Shown: in pieces, positions 25,535 through 38,414 of the stretch
Numbering within the stretch: position 1 is the first letter of the stretch
Layout: each line of letters begins with the position of its first letter
NCBI GenBank assembly: GCA_947646735.1
Contig: CANTFK010000829.1
Span: 1-64,000 of the forward strand
Origin: Peronospora farinosa
Lineage: Eukaryota; Oomycota; Peronosporomycetes; Peronosporales; Peronosporaceae
Direction of reading: 5' to 3'
Length of the DNA stretch: 64,000 nt
Made by a program: the position numbers and the translations under genes
Notes under the pieces: generated by a model
The model's input: only the letters and a program-made list of their open reading frames with translations
Database searches by the model: none
What the model was told of the DNA's origin: nothing

Positions 25535-28405
25535 TGACGCATGATCGGTGTAGATGATGAATGTCTGCTCTCCAAGCATATAAACGCGAAATTTCACGAG
25601 TGCGTAACGCATCGCTAGCAGGTCCTTGTCGTGAACTGGGTAATTGCGCCCGGCATGTTTATATGCCGAGATTGGTAACTCACCACACATTTGTTACCAT
25701 TTTCATCATGCTGCATTTATGCACATCCTATGGAGAAGTCACTCGCATCGCAGACAGCATGTAACAAGATGTCAAGATTAGGCAGCGCTAATATTGGCGC
25801 TGTCGAGAGTATCGTTTTGATCTCGTCAAATGCAGACTGGTGCTCCTGGCGCTCTATCCATATGGCGTCCTTCCTCAGCAGTTGTGACAGCGTTTAAATC
25901 ACGGACGCGAAGTCCTTCGCGTATTGATGAAAGTAGCTGGACAAACCCAACCATTGACGGATATGATTCTTCCCTTTGGAACTGGCCAAGAGCAAATCGC
26001 CAAAACTTTCTGGATCAGCGCAAACACCCTTTGCGCTGACGTAGCTGCCCCACACGGGAATTTCAGGGGCACAAAAGATATATTTCTTCAGTTTCGCGTA
26101 GAGTTTATTCTCGCGCATCGCTTAAAACACCTTACGTAGGTAGTTTAGATGCACATACAGGTCTGTCGCGCCCTCAGTGGCGTGACTATGGACGGAGATA
26201 TCGTCAAAGTAGTTCGGCGCAAAATCGCGAAATGGGCGAAGAACGTGAGACACCATACGATTTAAAGTAGCAGGGGCATTTTTGAGCCCCTGAGGCATGA
26301 CAAGCCACTCCCACAACATACCGCTAGGCGTGCTGACGGAGGTAAGCGGAACAACCTTTAGGGCGCATCAGATTTTGGTAAAAGCCGTCCGTCAGGTCTA
26401 AGGACGAAAATCGTGCTTACTATAATGGTATCCAAAACCATGTCTTTACGTGGAATTGGTGTCTGTGCTGGAATTTTCGCATCGTTCAGCTTGTAAAAAG
26501 CGTAAACAATACGCCATCCACCTGTCGCCTTCTTTACACAAAAGTTAAGACTCGAGTGTGGCGATGTGCTCTCGCGCACGTGGCCACCCTGACGACGCCC
26601 TTCGAAAAAGGCGTCAATTGATGTAACCTGTTTACGTGGAAACGGCCACTGACGTGTCACGCAGTACTTTGACCCAGGAACAAGATCTATCTATGCGCAA
26701 ACCTCTGTCGGCGGGAAGAACTGCTGGAATGGTGTCAGAAAAGACATCAGACACTCGCGCGCGAGAGCGAGATTAGGGTTCTTTGACGCATCGAGTTCTT
26801 CTCACGATTGAGGCTCGAATCGCTTTTCGCGAGCGGACTTCGGTTCCATTCCTCTTGAGCGCTCATGATTTTGGAGTTTAGGAGCTTGAATGATTACACA
26901 TAGTTGTCTGGTCTCTCCCCCCTTCAAGTCACGCCTCATCTTCTTTTAAGAAAGCTCTGGCAGCCGCGTAATTTTTAGACGCGTCGCGAGGCGGACTTGC
27001 AACGGGTGGCTGGATGGACCAGCACCAGTCATGTTAACGACATTTATGGTCTCAAGAAGCGAAGCCGGCGTGGGATGGCTCGACTGCACAGCGGAGCGGT
27101 GACACGATTGGCGCCGTCTGCGTCGTCACGTCACAGAAAGACAAACCGGATACTACGAAAACCACTACTTCGGCGTAACTCGCTAGAGCCCCTGCCTTGA
27201 CGTGGTGGACTGATACGGGCCCCACTGCACGCTCGTGACGTACCGGAAGCCCCTTCTTTGGTAATTTTTTGAGAAGTTCCGCACGCGCGGGAGCCGTTGC
27301 TCGACCGTGCGACACCCGAAAACACTGCTAAGGGTTAGATCCTTGACTTAGGAACCACTGTTTGACTGAGGGAGAGCATATTGCGTTGTTGCGCAGCTTG
27401 AGCGAAGGGCCATCGCACACTTCGAGGGTATGATGAATCGTGGAATCGATATCCACGACGGCAACATGCTGCCACGTACTTGAAGGTACATCAAGGACGG
27501 CAAGTACCGCTTTAACATCGATGTCACGTGACTGGAAAGTACGGTTCAGCCAATGAATGTCGGGTCAGGGTCACGCAAGCCACGGCATCCAAGAATACAG
27601 TCAAAGAACTCAATAACTAGGAATTAATTATTACTGGTAAAAGCATTAAATCGGAAAGGGAACAGCACTAAACGTTTTCGGTGCGGGCGAGGTTTGCTGT
27701 CTGCATACTTAACGAACATCTCCCCAGGAACTCACGGACACGCAACCTTGAGGGTAGGATCGACAGACTGTCGGCCCGGACAAAATTCTTTGTCGTGCCA
27801 GAGTCCAGAAAAGCGCGGAGTGGACGCGACTCAACGACAACGTGACACTGAGCACAATTAAACGCGGATCATTGATGGATGTGGTGGCAATTAGCTGTGC
27901 ATAATGCACAGCGGGGCTAGGAGAACGTGTCGCCACCTTGGGCAAGTTCTTCCGTAGGGCGCCCCGCTCCAACTGGTTCTCGCCGTCTTTTGGCTGCCCG
28001 GAAACAAAGACATCAGAATCGGTACAACGATTACTAGTACAGGCGCGCGGCAAACGGCTGCGCGAAGGCCAGGTTTACGACAGCGGAAGCAGGCCAGGTC
28101 CTTCGCTGCGCAGTCTTCCGAGAAGTATGACTGGAATCAAGCCTATGACATAAAGCGTGCTCGATTGCATCGAGCTCCTGAGCGGCGCGTAGGGGAAGCG
28201 AGTGATCCACTTGCAAAGCCAAGACACTGAAGTCTTCACGCAGCGCAATTTTGAACTTTTCTTCAAGAGAAGCGGGAGGCTTCCGCGTTAAGTTAGAATG
28301 CTGATGAACAGCATTCATTCCAATGACGAACACATGGACTTGTGTCACCGTATCAATTAGGTCGGCGACTATGTACGGTTCCAGGTGTCGCGCGCGCTGG
28401 ATGTC
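25535..28405 (-). pseudogene. Inverted middle of G2: gag C-part, protease, RT, start of RNase H
   Basis: Read on the minus strand from 28405: IQRARHLEPYIVADLIDTVT and FKIALREDFSV (gag), LRAFLDSGTTKNFV at about 27830-27785 (protease DSG motif), RT in pieces at 26660-26358, 26319-26122 (MLWEWLVMPQGLKNAPATLN and NYFDDISVHSH) and 26118-25894, then RNase H up to YTDHASV at 25532. Both edges cut inside a protein whose continuation is on the plus strand at the other edge, so this is an inversion inside one element. Frames are broken in many places. Confidence 0.8.
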
Positions 28406-29930
28406 CTACGGACCGCGACTAAGAGCCTGTATGTCAGCCAGCGCATGGCGCGCTGGTTGTCATTTTTCGCTGAGTACAACTTTGTGGTACAATACAAGCC
28501 TGGATCAGCAGACATTAATTTTAAAGCTTTATTGCAAAACTAGACTATGATCCTCGCGAAGATACACCGGCTGTGGCCACGACGGGCACTGATGACGACG
28601 ATTGCATCGCGATTGCGACGCTTAAATTTAACCCCACGGCTGTATCCGCGCTCAACCCATTGTGTGATGACATTGAAGAGGCGTATTCACTTGATGCCTT
28701 TTACTCACCGATCTTCTGCTACTATAGCTATCTCTCGGATGAAGCATTGCGCTTCCTCTCAGCTTCCACTCGCGCCCACATTGCGCGGTACTCCTTCGAT
28801 GGCAAGTTGCTCACGTATCAAATTAATCAGTTTGACACTCTTCGTATCGTCGTCCCCCTCGACAATAATCTTCGTGCTCGTGTTGTCCAATAGCATCTCG
28901 ATAGCGCCACAAGCGTCCGTCTTAGTTGCGATAATACGTATCTCGCGCTGTCTCGTAACTTCTATTGGCCCCACATGTGTAAGTGGGTCCACAAGTGGGT
29001 TCGGTCCTGTGAGGTGTGCCATCAAGTGAAGCCGACCCCGTCGGCAAGGCCCCGCTTTGCCCTCTCCCGATATCCACGAGTCTTTAGAATTCCGTAAGTA
29101 TGGATTTCGTCTTTGGATTACCAGCCGATGCGCAGGGGCACAGGCATCCTAGTCATCGTGGACAGGTTTAGTAAGATGGCGCATCTTTCACCTGTCGCCG
29201 CTTCCATCACGGCCGACGATACCGCGGCTCTCTTCGTAAACATCGTCTTCAAACACCATGACATGCCCGCCACGATTGTATTCAATCGTAATCCTCGATT
29301 TACGGCCACGTTTTGGTATCGCTTGTTCAGATCCTCGGTAATTCGTCTGAGATGTCTATTACCGTGCAGCAAACAGATTAATAGATTGAACGATTCAATC
29401 GCGTGTTAAAGGACGATCTGATCCTTTACTACACGTCTTTCACGTCGTGCATCGCGTTTTTCCCATGACTGAGTTTGTGAAAAACAATGGTGTTGATGCT
29501 TCGACTGGTTTGACCCCTTTTTTCGTATAAAATTGCCCGCCATCCGCACGTCGTGCCTATTCTTGGCTTGGTTGATTCTTCTACTCTTGTTTGGGGAGGG
29601 ACACCGGATGTCTCGGTGTCACTGACGTCCTCGCGAAATACATTACCCATCTCGCTACATGCGGTGCAAACGCATTCCAAGTCACAGAACTTTTTTTCTC
29701 CGGCTAGCGCAGCTCAGTCTCCATTAGGAGTCCGTCTGTCGGACTCTACGTGGATCGAGAAATTATTGATAAATCGTCAATCCGTCGCGCGATTTGTGCG
29801 CGACGCCATTGCCGCTGCGGTCAATAAGCAGAAGGCGTTCGCAGACCAGCGCGGACGCAAGATTTTTAAGAAGTCTAAGGTTAATTATATTGTTTCTACT
29901 TTTGACGACAAGCATACTTAACGCATCAGT
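28406..29930 (+). pseudogene. G2 RNase H tail and integrase
   Basis: Begins LRTATKSLYVSQRMARWLSF (RNase H end). Then an open stretch 28573-28893 leads into the integrase zinc region (WPHMCKWVHKWVRSCEVCHQ with its Cys pair at about 28970-29028). The catalytic core follows at 29100-29400: MDFVFGLPADAQG with the first Asp, ILVIVDRFSKMAHLSPVAAS, but FNRNPRFTATFW where SDRDPRF is usual, so the second catalytic Asp is lost. The C-terminal part is at 29553-30010. Stops at about 28543 and 28891 and several frameshifts make it inactive. Confidence 0.75.
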
Positions 29931-30429
29931 GTCAAATCTCGGTGCACCGAAACTAGCACTAATGTTTAGTGGTCCATTTAAAATGGCTAAGGCGAATGGG
30001 GATGCCTACTAATTGGACATCCCTTCCTCGATCGTCGACACCATGCTTTCTACGTCGGTTGTCTCAAGCGTTACTGCCCGGCGGCCCTTTGTTACCGACT
30101 GATCCCATGCAGGTGCATAACGCGGTCCCCGATAACGCCGAGGTCTTGGTGGATCGGGCTGGTGCAGTCCGCACAACTTCGCATTGTCCCGTCGAAGTGC
30201 AGCATTTGCCTGCTCCAAGCACTAAAGTCGCTTAAGCGAACCCAGCACTCGCAGAAGAAGCCTCCTCGGCGAGACTCGCAGGCTAATCCATTTCCCGTGC
30301 TTGACTCGCATCATGATCTACGAACATTACATGTCAATTGACCTCCTGGAGCTGCGCCACGACCGAAGGAGTCAGCACCGGTCGTTCAGACTCCAGTGTC
30401 ACAAGCTGCGTTTCAGTGCGACGCTCCAC

Positions 30430-30800
30430 CACCGCTGGTTGACAGAGCTAGAAAAAGACGTTGATTGTGGGAAAAATCTTGGAACATCGTGACCCGCCTC
30501 AGACTGTTCATGGAGCTGCCCGCGCTCAGACAAATCTCGATCCGGCAACACCACATTATCGCGTTTGCTGACTCGGTTGTCCCCCGAATAGCGGTAAGTG
30601 AAAACCTCGCACATTTCTTCTCGCGAACGTTCCAGATATCGTGAGCGACTACGACCGGGAGGTGAGTGAGATCGCGAGCGTCGAGTGGATCTCGATATTG
30701 GAGGACTTGCTGATCGAGAACGCCGCGCAGGTCGCGATACTGGAAATTTCTTCGTTCGAGAAAGAGTCCATGGGGTCAGTGCGGAGTTTTGACGCACACC
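30430..30800 (+). pseudogene. G2 chromodomain and C-terminus
   Basis: Plus-strand pieces across frames: IVGKILEHRDPPQTVHGAAR near 30460-30525, TPHYRV near 30560, then TFLLANVPDIVSDYDREV near 30620-30660, matching the usual chromodomain order (K-I-L-xHR, YRVRW, W-EP, then a terminal helix). Chromodomains target integration to modified histones. The Arg-Ser-rich minus-strand frame at 30399-30809 is its shadow. Confidence 0.6.
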
Positions 30801-31507
30801 CAGGTCCATTCAAGTCCACCCATGCGCTCGTTGGTGTTCATCACGCACTCGCTCATACCTCCCAACCCACGTGGGCTCCTCCTCGAAAATTCGACAATTG
30901 CTAAGAATAGAAATTTACTGAGTGCGGTTTGGCCGCGCTACACCATGGTGCTCACAATGATGACAACGTTCTCGCCAGAGAACAAAGCAAGAAGGACGGT
31001 CCACGGCTCACGACAACTAAAATACCGTCTCGTGAGTCTCTGCGAGTTCGTAACGACGACTGCTCTTCGATTAACGGTACGAGTTCGGCAAAAGACGTCT
31101 CGTTGTCTCACCGACGGACAAATGCAGTTCAAGACTCGTTCAGCGAAGCTTGTCTTACGGCATACGTAGCCGAGGTCAGTTTTTCTCGAGTGCGCCTCCA
31201 TCGTCGCCAAATTTTGCGCATCTCTTCATCACCTCGCGAACGATCAATTTCGCTACAGTTGTACTACTTTTAGACGCGAAGACTCTCCGCATATGTTCAC
31301 GGATGGTTGGGGACCGCCACGTTGGACGGCGCCAAGAGTTGCTCGCCGTCATTTTTCGTTTTCCTTGCTGGAGTAGTGATAGTGGTGTTGTTCGTGGCCA
31401 TGATTGTTGGCGTACGCCCACTGATGCCGTGTTAGATTGATTCGGATCATTTACTGTGTTTGTTGTACCCAAGAGCGTGTGCTATTTTGTGTGTGTATGT
31501 GTGGGGG

Positions 31508-31808
31508 TGACCGGGGTGTATCGCTACACAACTAGCCATAGTTAAATATATATATTACATAAGTAGTTATATGATACACCCGAGATAGCGAGTGTAGCTA
31601 TCCGTATCTCTATTCTCAGGTAAGTAAGAACCATCTTTATCAGCCAATAGGAGAAGAGATCTGTAGCTGAGTGGTTTCCATGCGTTTAAAGACCACTCGT
31701 ACTCAGTAAAAACAAAACTAAAAAATCATGTTAAAATATTGGCCTTAAGCACGCTAGTTATAGCGCGCTTACGCTTCCTCGTAAGACCTATAGTGTAACC
31801 GGCTTACA
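31508..31808 (+). repeat. 3' LTR of G2
   Basis: Diverged copy of 11154-11467: starts TGACCGGGGTGTATCGC, ends CTTACA. Directly upstream lies GTGTATGTGTGGGGG, a plausible polypurine tract. Two of its three stem-loops carry mismatches relative to the 5' copy. Confidence 0.65.
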
Positions 31809-32385
31809 CGACGTTTGGAACATCGTTCCGAAAGTTTACGATTGAAGTTTCTATATTGCATATAATGTATTTTTGATAATTCTATTTAGAGGGGTATTAT
31901 GTATGAGCGCTAAAATACGGTATTCGGTATTACCGTATCTTATCGATTGAGATTCGATAATCAAGAACGCTGTATTAAGTACATCATACACAGATGCTTA
32001 GACGATACGTCGTCCAATAACGAAGTCTGCATATCATAATCACTATTATAGTAATTAATTTAGTGTAGGGTACTTAGAGTAGGACTATTCATATAAACTT
32101 AAAGCATAAATAAAATCAGTTCTCCTTTTGAGTCAAAAATCGCAAGTCGTTCTGACTTGTTCTTTTGTGCACTTCGTGCGTTGGCTCTCTGAACCGTTAA
32201 GCTCCTAGCTTCATCTGCGCTCTGTGCCTTGAGCTTATTGCTTGCTGACGAAATGTCTATTTCCTCTTTCCTTAGAACTAAGTGGCTTTTAGCCGAAAAT
32301 TATAACTAGTTCTATAGAACTAAGAGGCTTTCAGCATAAAAAGCCTTCCTCTGACTTAAGAGCTGTGTATCCTCACTACATTGTG
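31809..32385 (+). repeat. LTR-like segment, related to 10510-11153
   Basis: Begins CGACGTTTGGAAC right after the G2 LTR and ends CCTCACTACA. The next bases include TGGTTGCAGGCGATCG (from 32386), which could be a primer-binding site, so this may be the 5' LTR of a further gypsy element. It contains a TATA-like ATAAATAAAATCAG near 32107. Confidence 0.4.
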
Positions 32386-33600
32386 GTTGCAGGCGATCGA
32401 TACAACTAACAATCATTCTTCATACGATAAATGTCGTCTTGCGCCGCTGTTTTAAATTCAGTCGCCTTAATTTTTGTCTACTGAGTTACTGATTGCGAGG
32501 GCCATCCCGCATTGCTCTTCGTGATGCGCCGTACGTGCGTCGTTTTCTCTCTTGTCTTCTTCTCGGTTACTACCAGCCACCGCCGTTGCCAATATTCGTC
32601 TTGCGACTCAGCTTTTTCCTTCCGAGTGGCACATGTCCATCTTTGTTAAAAGAATAGTAGGTGCAAATTTTTTCCGCTTTGTATTAAAGAGTGCAGCGAC
32701 GACTTCGCGTCTGACTGCACCGCTGCCGAGCTCGATCGATCGCATGAAGTGCGCCGACTTTTCGATATGGCGCAGTTAGACGAAACTCGTCGGGTCGTAC
32801 ATGGTGCGCATGACGTCCATCTTTGGGTGACGCGTAATAGACGATTTTTTTTAAATCGAGTGAATCTGCGTATTGCGTCCGTCGCTGACAGCCACTATGT
32901 CGAGAAAGTGCTCAGCCCAGGTGCACTTTATATTTTTTTACATGGAGAATTTCATGGATAGGCTAGCTGTAATCGTCATCTTCAATTTTGCAAGTGGCTG
33001 GCACATGACGTCGTCGAGCTTCGGTCTCTGGCTCCACCACGTGTCTACTGCTTGTAATAATACCTCTAGTCATTCCGCTGAGGTGGTGGCCGAGCAAGTC
33101 GACCTTGACGTCTTTACTTCACGTGAAGCTACAAGAGGTTGATGTCACGCAAGAATGTGCGGCCCCAACTGAAGAAGGTGAACCCAATTTCCTAGCGAGC
33201 TCAGTCCCGTCAGACTTTCGAATCGACAGCTTGCCTGTACCACATTCGGTTTCGCGAAGAAAACTGGTGCCGCAGACGATTGCGTTGAGGGTGCTGCCAC
33301 TGCAGCAGGTAGCTTAAGCTTGTCCGTGCTGATGTTGAGGCGCCGGTCAGTGTGGCGGCGCAAGCGAAGCATCGGCTCTCTCTAAGTTCAAGCACGCGCG
33401 CTCGTGACAGCCGCGCATATGGCTTCTAGTCGTCGATTCTATAAGCGCGTTGATCATCATTGGCCATGTGTGCATTCTAGCACCAAGCGCCGATGCAAAC
33501 ATGCACCTCACGCAGCGCCCAGCATTATCTCGTTTTGTCTCACTTTCGCTGCAAAGACTCCATCTTCGCCATGCGGTCGATTAAAGCAGTAAGGAACGCG
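32386..33600. other. Unassigned sequence, possibly decayed gag
   Basis: Short plus-strand frames (32552-32779, 32749-32961, 33105-33317) without a recognisable motif. The position after a candidate LTR and primer-binding site suggests gag remains, but no zinc knuckle or capsid motif is visible. 33600-33990 is AT-rich with nothing I can name. Confidence 0.3.
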
Positions 33601-33995
33601 GGTATCTTGTCGTCGGTTTTCGTTGAGCTGGCGAGTCCAAACTGACTGCGGCAGCGCGTGCGCGAAGCTTTTGCGTGACCTGCTGTTACCAATTAGATCT
33701 TCGTGTCAGTCGTCCTAGCCATTAGGCTCAAAATCTCTTGGCAACTAAATGTTGCAGTAAAGTAAACAATAAGATTCTGTGTACTAGCTACTCTGTCTCC
33801 TAACTGATCTCTGTTTCAATCAAAAAAGAGACTGGATTCTAGTCAATTTAGTTATGAGTGATAAAATACCGACTTACGCTAATCGCAATTTACTTGTCTT
33901 TCCTGACACCAAAGGAGAGTCCATATTCTTAAGGCTCAGCTTCCAGCACTAGCACATGCAATTTGTAAAACGAAAGCTTAACAACTTATCTTTGC

Positions 33996-34157
33996 TGCAA
34001 AATCAAAAGTATTATTTATAGTAAATTGAAACTAAATTGATTGTATAACTCCCCTCATAAAATGATCACTCAATTCTGATTATTCGACGACCACTGTCCA
34101 TGCAAGTTTCCCTATACACGACACACACATCACTATCGTAATGTGTGATCTTCTACA
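33996..34157 (-). repeat. Copia 3' LTR (short)
   Basis: In element sense starts TGTAGAAGATCAC and ends TTTTGCA. It shares with 38415-38550 the blocks GACAGTGGTC and TTGAGTGATCA followed by TTTATGAGGGG. Diverged from its partner. Confidence 0.6.
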
Positions 34158-34356
34158 CTCTCCTTTAACCCGCACTCTCGCGAATTCCACTTTCATCGCG
34201 TAGTCGCATCAATTGCGGAGCACCAAGTGGATTCGTCAGGTAATCAGTAAGTTGCATAACTGACGGGACATATTAGAGCTGAATATCACCTTGTTTGATG
34301 TGGTCTCATGCAAAATGCATCCTAAGGTCAATGTGCTTAGCTCTTGGTGCACATCA

Positions 34357-34614
34357 TTAATTCGTCGCAATCCTTATCGCCGACTTGTAGTCTATGTGCA
34401 CTGTAAATGCAGTCTTACATGTGACACCCATCTCTTTCAGAAAATAACGAATCCACATAACATTTTGCGTAGCTAGTGCCAGTGCCATATATTCCGCTTC
34501 AGCAGAGGATAAAGCCACCAAACTTCGGCGTTTGCTTTTGTATGCGACAGCTGCGCCTTCGAGTAAAATCAACACACCAGACGTAGATCGACGAGTCTTC
34601 TTATCATTTTCCAA
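34357..34614 (-). pseudogene. Copia RNase H domain
   Basis: RRSTSGVLILLEGAAVAYKS and SLVALSSAEAEYMALALAT are the hallmark motifs of copia RNase H (the Glu in AEAEY is catalytic). It removes the RNA strand during reverse transcription. It continues the RT frame series at 34730-34945 with a break between. Confidence 0.85.
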
Positions 34615-34729
34615 TTCGCGTCACAGCCCAAAGCATCATCTTTTTGTCGTCCGATCTCTTATACGTAATTCCGTGCGATTGTGTTCCCATGAGATAGTGT
34701 AAAACGCGTGAAGCCGCACTCCAGTGCAT

Positions 34730-35617
34730 CTATCGTGGCTGGTCCAAGTACTGCGATAATACTGACATCACACAGCTTATGTCCGGTCGCGTTGCATTCG
34801 CAATATACAACAGCGAGCCGACCAATTTGCGATATGAAGTGATGTCCTCAACCATTGGGTGTGATTCATCCGGAGTTAGGTCCTGGCCTGCGCGAATAGA
34901 ATTGCATACCGCATAAGCTCTATTTTGCTTAAACTTCAATACCAATTATATACTATACTGGGAATGTTTGAGTAATTTACTTCCATGCCCAAAATAAACC
35001 GCGCAGCTTCAAGTGACTTGGCAGTAAAATGCTCTGACAATTCCTTGAAATTCGTGTCCGCCTCTGCATCTGACTTGCATCCAATAAGGAGGTCGTCCAC
35101 ATACAAGACTATGTATGTAAGTGACTATTTCTTTGCGTGATTGCGTCGAACAAAAAGACATGTGTCTGCTCGACATTGTTCAAAGCCCATTGCCGAAAAC
35201 ACAGAGCATTTTTTCTTGTGCCAAATCACAGCCGCTTGCTTCAACCCATATAATCTGCGTCGTAGCTTGCACACCATTCCAGGTGCAATCTTAACTCCAT
35301 GGGGTGCCTCCATGGAAACGCCTTCTTCAAAATCACCATTCAAAAATTCGTTTACACGTCAAACTGCCAAATTATATATTGCATGCTGCGAAGAACAGAC
35401 AAAGAAACAAGAATCGTATTTGAACATGGAACAGGTGAATATGTGTCGAAGTAATCAAAGAATGCGTTTGCAGATATCCGAGGCCAACCAAATGCGCTTT
35501 GTAACGAACAATATCACCGTTTCCATCGTACTTGTACCCAAATGCCCACTTGTGATTAATGACCTTGAAACCTGGAGGACGGTAGACAACATCCCATGTG
35601 TATTTTAAAATGAGCAT
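34730..35617 (-). pseudogene. Copia reverse transcriptase, several frames
   Basis: Pieces in order: VINHKWAFGYKYDGNGDIVR (35617-35372), MNGDFEEGVSMEAPHGVKI and KLRRRLYGLKQAAVIWHKK (35343-35125), the catalytic LYVDDLLIG near 35110-35085, and YRKLVGSLLYIANATRPDI (34945-34730). All are classic copia RT landmarks. Frames are broken between the pieces. Confidence 0.85.
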
Positions 35618-36126
35618 TAATCTCTGCTTAAATTGCTGCCTTACAAATTTCTGCGTCCCTTGATCGCAACGCCTCTCGTAAATTTATTGGTACATCATTA
35701 GCAGAAAGAGAGATTTTGTAATAGTCAAAACATTGACATTTAGGGCCCGGCTTATCTTGTTCGCTATCCACCGGCGATACATCAGCCAGAAGCGGTAGAT
35801 TAATCCTCTCACTATCAAATCTATCATTTGTGAGTAGACAAGATGACGAGAAGGTACTAAAATTCCTTTTGTTCGACCCCTAGTATATCTTCATTCGATC
35901 ATCTGGGGGCGGCAATTCTCACAAGAACAATAGCTCGCGACTGATCATGTATTCCTTAGATCATGTGTGTACCATTATTGCCATTTTCAGCGACCGTTTG
36001 GTGTGGAGTGCGACTTACAATAATTTTTTATGTCAATAACTTGTATTGTTGTGCGCTCCCCCTCAATCGGAACAACTTTCAAAATGTATGACTGACTGAG
36101 ATCTCCAGACGCATCCACAACCATGT

Positions 36127-37429
36127 CTATTCAGCTAGTATCATTTCTAGCAGTCTCATTAACGTCCATATAGTCAACTTCGAGAGGCTTGTTTGAATCA
36201 GGTACTCCCACCTTGACTTCGTTCGAATCATCGTGGAAATGTTAGCATTGAAGATTAGGTTCACTTCAAACATCAACATCTTTGTACCGCGAAGAGGGCT
36301 CTCGTTTAGCGTAACGGACCTCGTCATGACAAATTTTCCTCTCGCCATATCCCACACTTGGTGCGCCTTTAAAGTTTCCGAATATTGAGAAAAATACTTG
36401 TTAGCCCTGATGTCCCATTCAGCGCTCTTGCAAATCGCGACTCGTAGATATCCAGACATATTAGAGACACTAGATAACTAAGGTCTGGCTTCGATCCATA
36501 CAGAATTTTAAATGAACTAGCGTTGGGTCGCGCAGTATTCGGAATTCGATTGATGGTGTATGCAGCCGCCATAATCGCCACTCCCCACTAAGAACGATCA
36601 ACTTCCATGTGATATATCATTAAACGAGCCATTTCGACAAGATTTCGATTCGTCCTCTCTGCTAAGCCGCTTTGTTGAGAATTGCACAGCACGCTCGTGT
36701 GGTGGATAATATTTAGATCTGCACAGTACATGTTTAAGTGATGATACGTATACTATCCACCATTGTCACTATGGATGCACTTAATCTTGCAATCCGTTCG
36801 CGTATCCACCATATCACGAAATGCCTCAAATCGTAAATAAAGCTGCTGGCAAGTATACGTAGATAAATCGACTGGAGTCGTCAATTCATGTGAGTACGTA
36901 AAGAGCCCCACCTTTGAATTCGGGCTCATGAGTCCCAAAGGATCAGTGTGTACAATTTCACGTGGTCGACTTGTTTTAACTTCACTTCCTGAAGTATGAC
37001 TGAACGGGCTGTTTGTCATTTTTTCTGCGTGCAAATTCATCACATACAAGGCCATCAGATGCAATAACTCTCATAATACCATCGCAGAACGTCATCGCCT
37101 ATATAAATCTTGTTCGTAGACACATGACGGAAGCGAGCGTGCAATAATACACTAGTGTCATTTATCGCACCACTATCTCAGCTTTGTGCCTCTAATGTGA
37201 TATATTTTGTCACATTTCACGCAAAAAGCTTTTCCGCTCGTTCAATTACTGATACAATAATGTTTTCACTTAACAATACTGCTTGATCACGCTTTAACTG
37301 ACCAAGCACGCCTCGGGCCGTCAACGCTGCTACAGATACAAATTTCTTGTCTAGCTGGGCACATGTAACACCTCCGTAAGGTTGACTGTGCGACCATTCT
37401 GAAGGATAAATTGAACTGTGCCTGTTCAT
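36127..37429 (-). pseudogene. Copia integrase
   Basis: The frame 37064-36753 carries REIVHTDPLGLMSPNS with the first catalytic Asp and ends KIKCIHSDNGG with the second. 36581-36369 (AAYTINRIPNTARP and FKILYGSKPDLSYL) and 36459-36127 are the C-terminal part. The zinc-binding region would lie around 37429-37217. Stops and frameshifts throughout. Confidence 0.8.
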
Positions 37430-37479
37430 TGTGCCTTCAACTGATATCCATTCGCCACAGTGATGTAAATTGTGGTACT

Positions 37480-38385
37480 TAAATCTTCGTATTCCATGAA
37501 GTCACGCTTGTCATCAGTCATATGACGACTTGCCCCACTATCCATCAACCAAGTTGAACTCGAAGTTGGTCCGTCACTGAATGCCGAAATATGAATTCAT
37601 CACCAGATCTCGATAATTTTACGTTACGACACTGCGATTATTTGTGTCCGTGCCGTTCACATCCAAAGAACTTGCCTAAAATATTCAAAGTAAACTTTCC
37701 TCTTCTTAAAGGTTAGTATCGATCTTAATTGTCTCCTTGTCCAACGCAGTCCCCGGTCACCTTGAAAGCGCGAGGTTCATTACGCTAAGCATGTGACTTG
37801 AAAGCGGTTTCCTTCTCGTTTCCCTTTTAAGAAGTGTCATACTCCCGGCGGAGCGTCTCTATTGCGTCCAACAGCGTCACGTTGCTGTGCACCTCGATGA
37901 TGCGCACCATATAATCATATTCGGATAAATAACTTCCTAAAAGTAGAAGTAGCTGTTCATCATCATCCATGCTGTCACCGGCAGCCCCAAGCTTTAGACA
38001 CAGTTCATCAAATTTTAGCAGATGGTCCCATAAGACTCGCATCACTCTTTATCACAAATTCATGTAATTTTTTCTGAAGTTGCACTCGGTGGTGAAGATT
38101 TTACTTCGCAAAGTGAACGTCTTCAGAAACTTCCAATCCTCAATAGCAGACACACATTTCCGAACGATGCAATGATAGGTTGGAGAAAGTGGCTTCACCA
38201 GTACAGCCAGAGCTTTCATATCGGCTACTTTACATCATTTCTTCCGCAGCACTGCCGGCTCTGGCTTCATAAAAACGTATCCTTGCGCGCGAGTGTCATG
38301 CGTGAATTAAATTTCCACATGAAGTAATCGTCACCCGTGAGGATGTCATTAGGAGCCAACGTATGTGGGCTCATAACAATAACGT
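37480..38385 (-). pseudogene. Copia gag and protease
   Basis: Gag N-terminus LTGDDYFMWKFNSRMTLARK near 38365-38305 and gag core 38045-37827 (DHLLKFDELCLKLG, LLDAIETLRREYD), both typical copia gag. The protease active site WLMDSGASRHMTD is near 37550-37510. Gag and protease frames are interrupted, so it is inactive. Confidence 0.8.
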
Positions 38386-38414
38386 AGGCTCAACTACTTC
38401 TCTGTGCTGCCAAA

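Larger units (their letters stand above)
11154..31808 (+). mobile_element. Older Ty3/gypsy element G2, split by element A and internally inverted
   Basis: Plus-strand element, from a 5' LTR (11154-11467) with a PBS-like sequence to a 3' LTR (31508-31808) preceded by a purine-rich tract. Element A (11500-24975) is inserted between the PBS and gag. Coding order is gag (25025-25534), an inverted block with the rest of gag, protease, RT and most of RNase H (25535-28405), then the RNase H tail, integrase and chromodomain (28406-30800). All frames are broken. The two LTRs differ clearly, so the element is old. The outer flanks do not show a matching target duplication. Confidence 0.7.

Noticed and set aside
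30399..30809. Arg-Ser-rich 136-codon minus-strand frame like a splicing factor
   Set aside because: It is the reverse complement of the G2 chromodomain region, and no further exon or domain supports it.
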